Source: Solibacillus isronensis | GTDB lineage: Bacteria; Bacillota; Bacilli; Bacillales_A; Planococcaceae | Direction: 5' to 3' | Assembly: GCF_023715405.1 (NCBI RefSeq) | Contig: NZ_JAMBOC010000008.1 | Span: forward strand, 1-54,267 | Length of the DNA: 54,267 nucleotides | Part shown: one piece after another, positions 19,739 to 26,390 of the stretch | How the letters are laid out: every line of letters begins with the position of its first letter | Numbering within the stretch: the first letter of the stretch is position 1 | Translations under genes and position numbers: made by a program | Notes under the pieces: model-generated | The model's input: the letters and a program-made list of their open reading frames with translations, nothing else | The model's database searches: none | Told to the model about the DNA's origin: nothing

Positions 19739-20167
19739 TTATCCTCTGCGAGCTCCACGGCCACCGCGCTTAGACTCAGTTGCACGCTTTAATGTAGTTA
19801 AACGCTCATCGCTATCTTTTAAGAAACGCGCCATCTTCTGTTCAAAGTTCTCTTTTGGTTGACGATCATTACGATCGTTAGAACGGTTGTTTTCGCGACG
19901 AGGACGCTGTGGACGCTCTGGTCGCTCAGCTTGAGGCTTTGCTTTACGAATTGAAAGACCAATCTTTCCATCCGCTTCAACATTCATCACTTTAACTTCG
20001 ACTTCATCGCCTACTTTAAGATGCTCGTTAATATCTTTTACGTAGTTATCTGCCACTTCACTAATGTGAACTAAACCTGTTTTCCCATCTGGAAGCTCAA
20101 CGAATGCACCGAAATTTGTGATTCCTGTTACTTTACCTTGTACTTTGCTGCCTACTTCAATTGACAT
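19739..20167 (-). CDS. yabR: S1-domain RNA-binding protein YabR
   Basis: The 142-residue protein has one S1 RNA-binding domain (residues 3-75, with VTGITNFGAFVELPDGKTGLVHISEVAD) and a long Arg/Pro/Asn-rich basic tail that ends in RGGRGARRG. The family is related to polynucleotide phosphorylase S1 domains and probably binds RNA; the precise role is unknown. AAGGAGGAG precedes the ATG. It follows divIC after a terminator, as in B. subtilis; the tail is longer than in the B. subtilis protein (128 residues). Confidence 0.9.
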   Translation of the reverse strand: MSIEVGSKVQGKVTGITNFGAFVELPDGKTGLVHISEVADNYVKDINEHLKVGDEVEVKVMNVEADGKIGLSIRKAKPQAERPERPQRPRRENNRSNDRNDRQPKENFEQKMARFLKDSDERLTTLKRATESKRGGRGARRG

Positions 20168-20276
20168 AAAAAAAATGCTCCTCCTTAAATTTTAAGAGAC
20201 TCTTCGATTGAAAAGCCATTTATCAATTATAATGAAACTTTTGTTCAATAGCTTCTTCTCTAATTATAGCTAACAT

Positions 20277-20301
20277 AAAAAGAGTGTCAACAAGACACTC
20301 T
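20277..20301 (-). terminator. divIC terminator
   Basis: An 8-bp stem (20281-20288 with 20294-20301), loop AACAA, followed by UUUUAU on the minus strand. Confidence 0.75.
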
Positions 20302-20409
20302 ACCTAAAGGCAATTAATACCAGAAATTTTATCACGAAATTACAATACTGACTGGTTTTTTATTAAATTTCAAAGTCACATTTTTCTTTATATAACGCGT
20401 TTTACAATA

Positions 20410-20841
20410 TTATTTGTCATCTTCAGGCTTGTCTTTATTTTCTTTGTCCGATTTATTCGGTATTGTGAAAATAATTTCGCCTTCTTCAGAAAGGAAAAAT
20501 TCTTTTCTTGCCAGCTTCGCAATATACTCATCATCTTCCAGCTTCGCAATCTGCAAATTCAATAGCTCTTGTCTGTGAAGCGCTTCTTCCAATCGTTCTT
20601 CAACCGCGGCTTTCGCTTCTTGTTTCGCGGCGAGGCGATCACTTTGGACCATGTTCGCTTTTACTAATACGGCTATTACTACAGTTGCTAAAATGAAAAA
20701 TACTGCTAATCTTCTGCGACGACGTACAGCAATTTTTGCTTTAATTTGAGCTTTTGCTTGCGGATTTGAGCGGACATAATCGTTATTCAACGACTGGACA
20801 TTATGGTTATGTAGCTCTTCTTGCACATTTCTTCTTCCCAT
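20410..20841 (-). CDS. divIC: Cell division protein DivIC (FtsB-like)
   Basis: Septal protein that works with FtsL and DivIB to activate septal peptidoglycan synthesis. The 143-residue protein has a cytoplasmic N-terminus ending in a KIAVRRRRR basic cluster, one membrane helix (about residues 45-63), an extracellular coiled coil (about 68-105) and the conserved EYIAKLARKEFFLSEEGEIIF segment. The ATG has GGAGGAG 6 bases upstream; an earlier in-frame start adds 8 residues without a site. Confidence 0.93.
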   Translation of the reverse strand: MGRRNVQEELHNHNVQSLNNDYVRSNPQAKAQIKAKIAVRRRRRLAVFFILATVVIAVLVKANMVQSDRLAAKQEAKAAVEERLEEALHRQELLNLQIAKLEDDEYIAKLARKEFFLSEEGEIIFTIPNKSDKENKDKPEDDK

Positions 20842-20876
20842 TTCCGTCTCCTCCCTCACAATCAATAGTTGTTATC

Positions 20877-20905
20877 ATTATACGAGTTCACTGCTGTGTT
20901 TTAAA
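20877..20905 (-). promoter_or_regulatory. Possible vegetative promoter of divIC inside the end of yabQ
   Basis: The minus strand has a perfect -10 TATAAT (20877-20882) and TTTAAA (20900-20905) 17 bases upstream. It would let the division gene be expressed without the sporulation genes before it. Confidence 0.45.
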
Positions 20906-21349
20906 GTTTTTTAACAAATATTTCTTGAAAAACTTAATAAAGGGACGGCAAATAAATAATACAATCCCTATTACTAGTTTTATAATATTTTTAACCAGTT
21001 TAACTACTACATGTCCAATAAAAATAACCGGCTTCACAAATAAATTTATACATACTCTTCCAACAAAGCGGATAATTTTTTGGAACAGCAATTCATAAGT
21101 TGCAATTCCGGCGATTTGGGCAAGTGGATCAACTACCCGCCATTGCCCTCCTTTTACTATAAATAACAAATAAAACGTAGTAACCCCTAGTATTAACCAG
21201 ACTATCCATTCTAAAATCCAGGTAATACGTCGAATATTTTTTAGAGGGATACGATTTACATTAATGCGGATACAATCGATTATTGCACCTACAGCAACTC
21301 CGCTTATAAACATGACAAGAATGCTTATAAGCTGCGCACTCATCATCAT
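20888..21349 (-). CDS. yabQ: Spore cortex biosynthesis membrane protein YabQ
   Basis: Needed in B. subtilis for the spore cortex and located in the outer forespore membrane. The 153-residue protein has four hydrophobic segments (about 6-26, 43-63, 88-112 and 118-140) and the family motif GAIIDCIRI. It is shorter than the B. subtilis protein (about 211 residues). The first of three consecutive ATGs overlaps the yabP stop (ATGA) with no separate ribosome site, so translation is coupled to yabP. Confidence 0.88.
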   Translation of the reverse strand: MMMSAQLISILVMFISGVAVGAIIDCIRINVNRIPLKNIRRITWILEWIVWLILGVTTFYLLFIVKGGQWRVVDPLAQIAGIATYELLFQKIIRFVGRVCINLFVKPVIFIGHVVVKLVKNIIKLVIGIVLFICRPFIKFFKKYLLKNFKTQQ

Positions 21350-21645
21350 CCAAACAATTTATGAAGGAAACTTTTCGATAAGCCACTCTCGCTTTCATCG
21401 TATTGGAATTGCTTCACTTCCCCTTCTAACGTCAGTAATCCCTTGTCCACATCTAAATGAACAATACGCAGTTCCTCACCACGAATCAATAAATGCCCTT
21501 GTGATGTATTCACATAAAATTCTTCCTGATCAAATCGTTCGATACTTTTAACAGATGTCATGTCCATCCGTTTACGATTACGTACCGTTACTAAGTGATC
21601 TCCTGACGAAATGGTATAACGTGCGCTTTCTTGATGAATAGTCAA
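21346..21645 (-). CDS. yabP: Sporulation protein YabP
   Basis: A 99-residue protein of the YabP/YqfC family, required for spore formation in the mother cell. The family core GDHLVTVRNRKRMDMTSVKSIERFD is visible, followed by GHLLIRGEELRI and LDVDKGLLTLEG. The start is a TTG 7 bases after AAAGGGGG; longer in-frame starts lack a site and exceed the usual 100-residue length. A sigma-E-type promoter precedes it, so it and yabQ form a mother-cell unit inside a vegetative gene cluster. Confidence 0.9.
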   Translation of the reverse strand: MTIHQESARYTISSGDHLVTVRNRKRMDMTSVKSIERFDQEEFYVNTSQGHLLIRGEELRIVHLDVDKGLLTLEGEVKQFQYDESESGLSKSFLHKLFG

Positions 21646-21676
21646 TGCAAGTCCCCCTTTGAGCTTATAGTTGTAC

Positions 21677-21705
21677 ACTATATGCACCAACGGAAAGAAG
21701 CATGA
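21677..21705 (-). promoter_or_regulatory. Candidate sigma-E promoter of yabPQ
   Basis: The minus strand has -35 TCATGCT (21699-21705), a 14-base spacer and -10 CATATAGT (21677-21684), a 7 of 8 match to CATACAnT. Its distance from the yabP start fits, and yabP is sigma-E dependent in B. subtilis. Confidence 0.55.
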
Positions 21706-21724
21706 CTCAAAAAGTTGGTCATGC
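21700..21724 (-). terminator. Weak hairpin after rqcP
   Basis: A perfect 7-bp inverted repeat GCATGAC/GTCATGC (21700-21706 with 21718-21724) is followed by a broken U stretch on the minus strand. It overlaps the yabP -35 region and sits 8 bases after the rqcP stop. Confidence 0.5.
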
Positions 21725-21731
21725 CCTATTC

Positions 21732-22022
21732 TTATTCTTCATCATCAATAAATTCAGGTTCAACTTTCTCTAATCGCTCTTCTTTTATTATCGTGAACAT
21801 TTTTAATGCATCTTCTTTTTTCACATTTTCGCGGATTTCTTCGACACGTGCCGTTACAATTTTTTGACCGAAACGAATTGCCAGCTCATCGCCTACTTTT
21901 ACGGTACTGCTTGCCTTTGCTACTTTATCATTGATCGTAATACGGCCTTGCACCGCTACTTCCTTTGCTAATGTTCGACGTTTAATTAAACGTGATACTT
22001 TTAAAAATTTATCTAAGCGCAT
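21732..22022 (-). CDS. rqcP: Ribosome-associated quality control protein RqcP
   Basis: A small S4-domain protein (Hsp15 family, formerly yabO) that works with RqcH to add C-terminal alanine tails to peptides stalled on the 50S subunit. The 96-residue protein is almost entirely an S4 fold, with MRLDKFLKVSRLIKRRTLAKE and KVGDELAIRFGQKIVTARV, plus an acidic tail. The ATG has GGGGAG 7 bases upstream, overlapping the yabN stop. A longer frame adds 16 residues that the family lacks. Confidence 0.95.
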   Translation of the reverse strand: MRLDKFLKVSRLIKRRTLAKEVAVQGRITINDKVAKASSTVKVGDELAIRFGQKIVTARVEEIRENVKKEDALKMFTIIKEERLEKVEPEFIDDEE

Positions 22023-22026
22023 CCCA

Positions 22027-23493
22027 TTACTCCCCTTTTTCCAGTTGTTTTGCTTCATTCCAAAATGCATCCAGCTGCTCTAATGTAAAATCACTGAACT
22101 TCTTGCCGCTCTTAGCTACACTTTGCTCAACAAAATGAAAGCGACGTGCAAATTTTTCGTTGGCATGTAGCATCGCTTCTTCAGGTGAAATTTTATAAAA
22201 GCGTGCGATGTTCACAAGTGTGAATAATACATCCCCGAATTCATCAGTACGGCTTATATCGTTACCTTGCGTTATTTCTTCGCGGAATTCTTGCCATTCT
22301 TCCGTAAACTTCTCCCATGCATCGTCAGCATTTGGCCAATCAAAACCAACTGTCGCCGCTTTTTTCTGATAGTTGTACGATGTTTGAAGTGATGAGTACG
22401 GACTATATTCGTTCTTTAATAATTGTTCGTCATCTACATGGCCTTTTTCCTGCTTTTTAATTTCTTCCCAATTGGCTACTACAGTTTCCGCATCTTCTGC
22501 AGTCACATTCCCAAAAACATGCGGGTGACGGCGAATCATTTTTTCGCTGATCGATGCAAGCACTTCTTCCAATGTGAAATACCCGTTATCTTCCCCTATT
22601 TGAGCATGTAAAAACACTTGTAAAAGGACATCGCCGAGCTCTTCAACCATAGCAAAGTCATCTTCGGCATCGACCGCTGCTAAAAACTCATGTGCTTCTT
22701 CCAATAAGTATTTTTTCAATGATTCATGCGTTTGTTTCTGATCCCAAGGACAGCCGTCAGGGCCACGCAACGTTGCAATGATTTGACGGAATGTTGTCCA
22801 GTCCCGTAAGGCCTCCTCATCAGATTGAACAGGCGGCACATATACCGTCGTTAAATTATTGATCTCTGCTGCCTGATCAAGCTCATAAAGCGGCACAGTA
22901 CGCAATGACTCCTGTATAGACCCCGCTGCTGTAACAATCGTTACCGGGTAGTCATCACGATATTTTTCCATTAATGTGAGCTTTACTTCTGACGCACTGA
23001 ACGAATCATACACTTGGGCAATCAAAATGTGCTGGCGCATGTTCATATCATGGATAGACATGCTCGTCCCGTCCAATAGCTGAAACCCTTCAATCGGATC
23101 AATTTTTAAAGCGCCGAAAATCGGGTCTAAAAAGCTTTGCCCTCCCTCGATTACAAGCTTGATCTGCCCGTTGCGGTCCGCTTCAATTAAGTGCTGGACG
23201 GTCTGTTCTGCTACGAGCGGATGTCCCGGAACAGCATACATTATGTCCTCTTTTGCTACAGCCTCAATAAGACGCATTGCAATTTCTTCATAAACGGGAC
23301 CGAACGAGCCATGTTTAATATACACATCATCAAAGCTCGTGAACTCGATTCCTTCCAGTTTTAAGTCCTGGATGACAGGATGGTCCTCTGTTCGGACATA
23401 TATTTTTTTGGCTGCTTTAATTTTTTTATAAACACCCATTTGCATTTGTTCAAAATCGGCTGCTCCTAAGCCAATAACAGTTAATTGATTCAA
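22027..23493 (-). CDS. yabN: Tetrapyrrole methylase/MazG fusion protein YabN
   Basis: A 488-residue two-domain protein. Residues 1-215 resemble SAM-dependent tetrapyrrole methylases (VIGLGAADFEQ start, AVPGHPLVAE); the rest is a double MazG nucleoside-triphosphate pyrophosphohydrolase with PDGCPWDQKQTHESLKKYL, the metal site EEAHE...EELGD and a second MazG repeat (EEWQEFREEI...DEFGD). It probably hydrolyses non-canonical NTPs; the methylase substrate is unknown. The TTG start lies 6 bases after AGGTG; a GTG three codons earlier overlaps that box and is the alternative. Confidence 0.92.
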   Translation of the reverse strand: MNQLTVIGLGAADFEQMQMGVYKKIKAAKKIYVRTEDHPVIQDLKLEGIEFTSFDDVYIKHGSFGPVYEEIAMRLIEAVAKEDIMYAVPGHPLVAEQTVQHLIEADRNGQIKLVIEGGQSFLDPIFGALKIDPIEGFQLLDGTSMSIHDMNMRQHILIAQVYDSFSASEVKLTLMEKYRDDYPVTIVTAAGSIQESLRTVPLYELDQAAEINNLTTVYVPPVQSDEEALRDWTTFRQIIATLRGPDGCPWDQKQTHESLKKYLLEEAHEFLAAVDAEDDFAMVEELGDVLLQVFLHAQIGEDNGYFTLEEVLASISEKMIRRHPHVFGNVTAEDAETVVANWEEIKKQEKGHVDDEQLLKNEYSPYSSLQTSYNYQKKAATVGFDWPNADDAWEKFTEEWQEFREEITQGNDISRTDEFGDVLFTLVNIARFYKISPEEAMLHANEKFARRFHFVEQSVAKSGKKFSDFTLEQLDAFWNEAKQLEKGE

Positions 23494-23502
23494 GTTATAC
23501 AC

Positions 23503-25107
23503 CTACTTCTTTCGATTTAACAATAGTTGATATGCAGCCATTCTCCTGCCGAGCGGGATTAAAAACCAATCCTTTTCAGTTAATACACGCATTTTTGCGA
23601 CTGCTGTAATAAAAGTCCCTGCGCCAAGCATGACAAGCACACCGCTGTAAATAAGTGCATCAAAGCGACTAAACAAGCCGGTAAACAAGCTGTTTAAGCT
23701 GTAAACAGCAACTTGTACGACGACGATCATGACAAGGCAGGCAATGGCCAGTTTTCTATAAAACGAACGATTTGCCAGGCAGATCGACGTTAGTTTTTTT
23801 AAATAAATTATAAGTGCAACAGCTGTAAAAATCAGACCGATATTACTCGCTATTGCCGCGCCCAACACATCATAATGAGGGATTAAAATAATGTTCCCTA
23901 TACATTTTAATATGATTCCGAATCCTAAAAAAACGGCAGGCCCCTTTAATTTGCTATAGCCCTGTAAAATCGCTGTAAACGTTAAAATAATCGATAACGG
24001 AATAATTTGAAACGAATAAAGTTTCAACACATTTGAATAGGCATCCGTCTTAAACAGCATTTGATTCACATAAGGCATAACAAGTATCAATCCGAGTGCC
24101 GCAGCAACTCCGAATATGAGGGAGCTCCGGAAAGTTAATTGGATAAACGGCTTTGCACCGCGACCATTAGGCTGATTTGCCTTTAATGCAACAAGCGGCA
24201 CAATGGCCAGCGATAAAGATGTAGCAATAACGATTCCAAGCTGCACAAGCGGTTGCCCGCGGTCATAAATCCCCTTCACTTCCATCGCTTCTACTGTAGG
24301 CATTCCCGATTGGACAAGCATTTTATATATCGTAAAGGAATCTACAAGCTGGAAGCATAATAATAGCAACGCACTCATACTGATCGCGATACTGTATAAT
24401 GTGACCTCTTTTAAAATCGGCCAAATTTTTACACGCACTATTTTCCCTGAAGGCTGATACTGCCGTTTCAAAAAGTAGAGCAGCAGAACAATACCTGCTA
24501 TTTCCCCGACAACTGTACCGAGCATCGCCATTTTCCCTGCTGCGTAAACAGATTGTGTATACTGCAGCAACACAATTGTTCCGACTAATATAATTGATAC
24601 CCGAATCATTTGTTCGAACACTTGAGCATAGGCAACGGGCTGCATTTTACTTTCCGATTGGAAGTTGCCCTTTAAAACAGCAAGCAGTGGCATACATAAC
24701 GTAATAAATGAGCCAACTTGCAATAATCCTGCCAGCTGAGAATCTTCCATCAAATTAGCTAAAGGCTGCGCACCAAAAAATAACAGACAGAAGAAGATAA
24801 TGGCCAATGCTGTTAAATAGTAAAAAATAATGCGCGATACAGATCGTCTTTCTTCGTATGTACCACCACGCCCTTCAATATCAGCGAGCATTTTGGAAAT
24901 GGCAACAGCAAATCCGCTTGATGTCCATACGACAAAAAATGAGATAAACGGGTACACTTGCTGATACACATAAAACCCTTGGTCACCTACTAAGTTTTGA
25001 TAAGGAACCCGGTAGATGGCGCTTAATATTTTTACTAATAGCGCCGCTACTGTCAGAAGAAGAGCGCCCTTCATATAATTTTTCATACCATAACTTTGCG
25101 AAGTCAT
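23503..25107 (-). CDS. yabM: Oligosaccharide flippase family protein (YabM/SpoVB-like)
   Basis: A MOP-superfamily membrane protein related to MurJ and SpoVB, which move lipid-linked wall precursors or polysaccharides outward. The 534-residue protein has about 14 membrane helices, starting with KNYMKGALLLTVAALLVKILSAIYRVPYQ, a loop with Arg-rich EGRGGTYEERRSVSR and a basic C-terminus. Substrate is unknown. AAGG 7 bases before the ATG selects this start over a frame 30 residues longer. Synteny with B. subtilis yabM gives the symbol. Confidence 0.85.
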   Translation of the reverse strand: MTSQSYGMKNYMKGALLLTVAALLVKILSAIYRVPYQNLVGDQGFYVYQQVYPFISFFVVWTSSGFAVAISKMLADIEGRGGTYEERRSVSRIIFYYLTALAIIFFCLLFFGAQPLANLMEDSQLAGLLQVGSFITLCMPLLAVLKGNFQSESKMQPVAYAQVFEQMIRVSIILVGTIVLLQYTQSVYAAGKMAMLGTVVGEIAGIVLLLYFLKRQYQPSGKIVRVKIWPILKEVTLYSIAISMSALLLLCFQLVDSFTIYKMLVQSGMPTVEAMEVKGIYDRGQPLVQLGIVIATSLSLAIVPLVALKANQPNGRGAKPFIQLTFRSSLIFGVAAALGLILVMPYVNQMLFKTDAYSNVLKLYSFQIIPLSIILTFTAILQGYSKLKGPAVFLGFGIILKCIGNIILIPHYDVLGAAIASNIGLIFTAVALIIYLKKLTSICLANRSFYRKLAIACLVMIVVVQVAVYSLNSLFTGLFSRFDALIYSGVLVMLGAGTFITAVAKMRVLTEKDWFLIPLGRRMAAYQLLLNRKK

Positions 25108-25141
25108 TCTATTTCCTTCCTCTATTTCATACAATGTACTA

Positions 25142-25150
25142 ATTATATCA
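25142..25150 (-). promoter_or_regulatory. Possible extended -10 promoter of yabM-yabN-rqcP
   Basis: The minus strand reads TGATATAAT, a consensus extended -10 without a clear -35, 34 bases before the yabM start and downstream of the spoVT terminator. Confidence 0.42.
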
Positions 25151-25183
25151 TGAAAACCATTTGCTAATTTTACGCGAGGAATT

Positions 25184-25212
25184 AAAAAAACGCCCATTAA
25201 TATGGACGTTTT
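25184..25212 (-). terminator. spoVT terminator
   Basis: An AAAACG/CGTTTT stem extended by CCA/TGG across one mismatch (25187-25212) runs into a U7 tract on the minus strand, 9 bases after the spoVT stop. Confidence 0.75.
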
Positions 25213-25221
25213 GAAGTGATT

Positions 25222-25758
25222 TTAGTTTTCCATTTGCTTTGCTAAAAAGTTGGCTGCTGTTTCAGCAGTTTTTTGTTCGACTTCACCGATAAAATGGGCC
25301 CGTGATATTAAATAAATAGCACCAATCGGATCTCCATTCGAAACTATCGGTACGATGCAATACGATTTCACTTGTTCATACTGTCCTGCTACAAGTTCAA
25401 TCGACATCTCCAGCTTCTCACTTACAGGTGACCTGTTTTTGATAATATCTTCTGCAAATACTGTTAAACGTCTCGCCACATAATCTTTTTTCGAAACGCC
25501 TGCAACGGCTATTACTTCATCTCGGTCACTTATTAATGTCGGGGTACCTAATGTTTCAAATAATGATTCCGCATATTGTTGTGCGAATTCGCCTAAGTCA
25601 TTAATTGGCGAATACTTCTTTAAAATCACTTCTCCTTCGCGGTCCGTATAAATTTCAAGGGGATCCCCTTCACGGATGCGAAGTGTTCTTCTGATTTCTT
25701 TTGGGATAACAACACGACCTAAATCATCGATGCGGCGAACTATTCCTGTTGCTTTCAT
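25222..25758 (-). CDS. spoVT: Stage V sporulation transcription regulator SpoVT
   Basis: Forespore regulator that adjusts the sigma-G regulon. The 178-residue protein, the same length as in B. subtilis, has an AbrB-type swapped-hairpin DNA-binding domain (residues 1-52, GIVRRIDDLGRVVIPKEIRRTL) and a C-terminal GAF-like domain (about 58-178). The AbrB domain is close to that of the abrB gene in this window. GAGG lies 11 bases before the ATG. A textbook sigma-G promoter lies upstream. Confidence 0.97.
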   Translation of the reverse strand: MKATGIVRRIDDLGRVVIPKEIRRTLRIREGDPLEIYTDREGEVILKKYSPINDLGEFAQQYAESLFETLGTPTLISDRDEVIAVAGVSKKDYVARRLTVFAEDIIKNRSPVSEKLEMSIELVAGQYEQVKSYCIVPIVSNGDPIGAIYLISRAHFIGEVEQKTAETAANFLAKQMEN

Positions 25759-25803
25759 CGTTCATGTTCCCTCACTTTCCATCAATTCACAGCATGATGC
25801 TCC

Positions 25804-25833
25804 TAGTATGGAAAGAAATACATGAAACTATGC
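25804..25833 (-). promoter_or_regulatory. Sigma-G promoter of spoVT
   Basis: The minus strand has -35 GCATA (25829-25833), an 18-base spacer and -10 CATACTA (25804-25810), matching the sigma-G consensus at every defined position. spoVT is sigma-G dependent in B. subtilis. Confidence 0.75.
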
Positions 25834-25943
25834 ATTGTTCGAAAAGGATAAAATAATATTTCGTATATGCTGATTCAAATATGATGAAGTACCTATTTTT
25901 TAAAATCTGTTATGGGAAATTACAACGTTTTCTTTCATTTTAT

Positions 25944-25968
25944 GTTTTGTTTTTATGAAAAAGGCAAT
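25944..25968 (+). promoter_or_regulatory. Weak sigma-B-like promoter candidate of the unknown gene
   Basis: GTTTTG (25944-25949), 13 bases, GGCAAT (25963-25968), partly matching GTTTAA/GGGTAT. Its position before the ribosome site is suitable, but no sigma-A or sporulation promoter fits well either, so this is only a candidate. Confidence 0.22.
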
Positions 25969-26003
25969 AGACAAAATAAAACAATCTTTTTGGAGGTGCA
26001 GTA

Positions 26004-26315
26004 ATGGTAAGAGTCGATCGTATTACGTCAACACCGGATGCATATCGCCAGCATCAATATTATGCAGGCACACATCTAGCCTATTACCCGGATTTATCGA
26101 AGGAACGGTCTACAGCTGTTTCAAAATTTGAAAACGGCATTTTTAAACGTTACTTAGAAAAGCCTAATGGCCAGCGTGATTTAGTTTCTGCTTCCACGAC
26201 AAGAGAAAAACAGTTATTAGAAATACGCGAAGAACACCGTAACCGCGAAGAGTTGCTTCAACGCTTAAATTATTCGAACGGAGTACATTATAGTGTGCAA
26301 CAAACTTTCTTATAA
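26004..26315 (+). CDS. Conserved-looking protein of unknown function
   Basis: I do not recognise this 103-residue soluble protein. It is highly charged, tyrosine-rich in the first third (RQHQYYAGTHLAYYPD), basic overall and predicted helical at the end (STTREKQLLEIREEHRNREELLQRL). There is no signal peptide or membrane segment. A GGAGGTG box lies 5 bases before the ATG, and a 23-bp terminator hairpin follows. It is one of the few plus-strand genes, lying between the convergent mfd and the divergent spoVT, a position with no gene in B. subtilis. A sporulation or stress role is only a guess from the neighbours. Confidence 0.8.
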   Translation: MVRVDRITSTPDAYRQHQYYAGTHLAYYPDLSKERSTAVSKFENGIFKRYLEKPNGQRDLVSASTTREKQLLEIREEHRNREELLQRLNYSNGVHYSVQQTFL

Positions 26316-26336
26316 TTCATTCTCTTTATCCAAACG

Positions 26337-26390
26337 AAAAGAGAGGAAATGTTAAAAGTCGCAAACTTTTAACATTTCCTCTCTTTTTTT
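26337..26390. terminator. Bidirectional terminator between the unknown gene and mfd
   Basis: A perfect 23-bp stem (26337-26359 with 26365-26387), loop CGCAA, with T7 on the plus strand and a short U run on the minus strand. It sits one base from the mfd stop codon. Confidence 0.93.
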
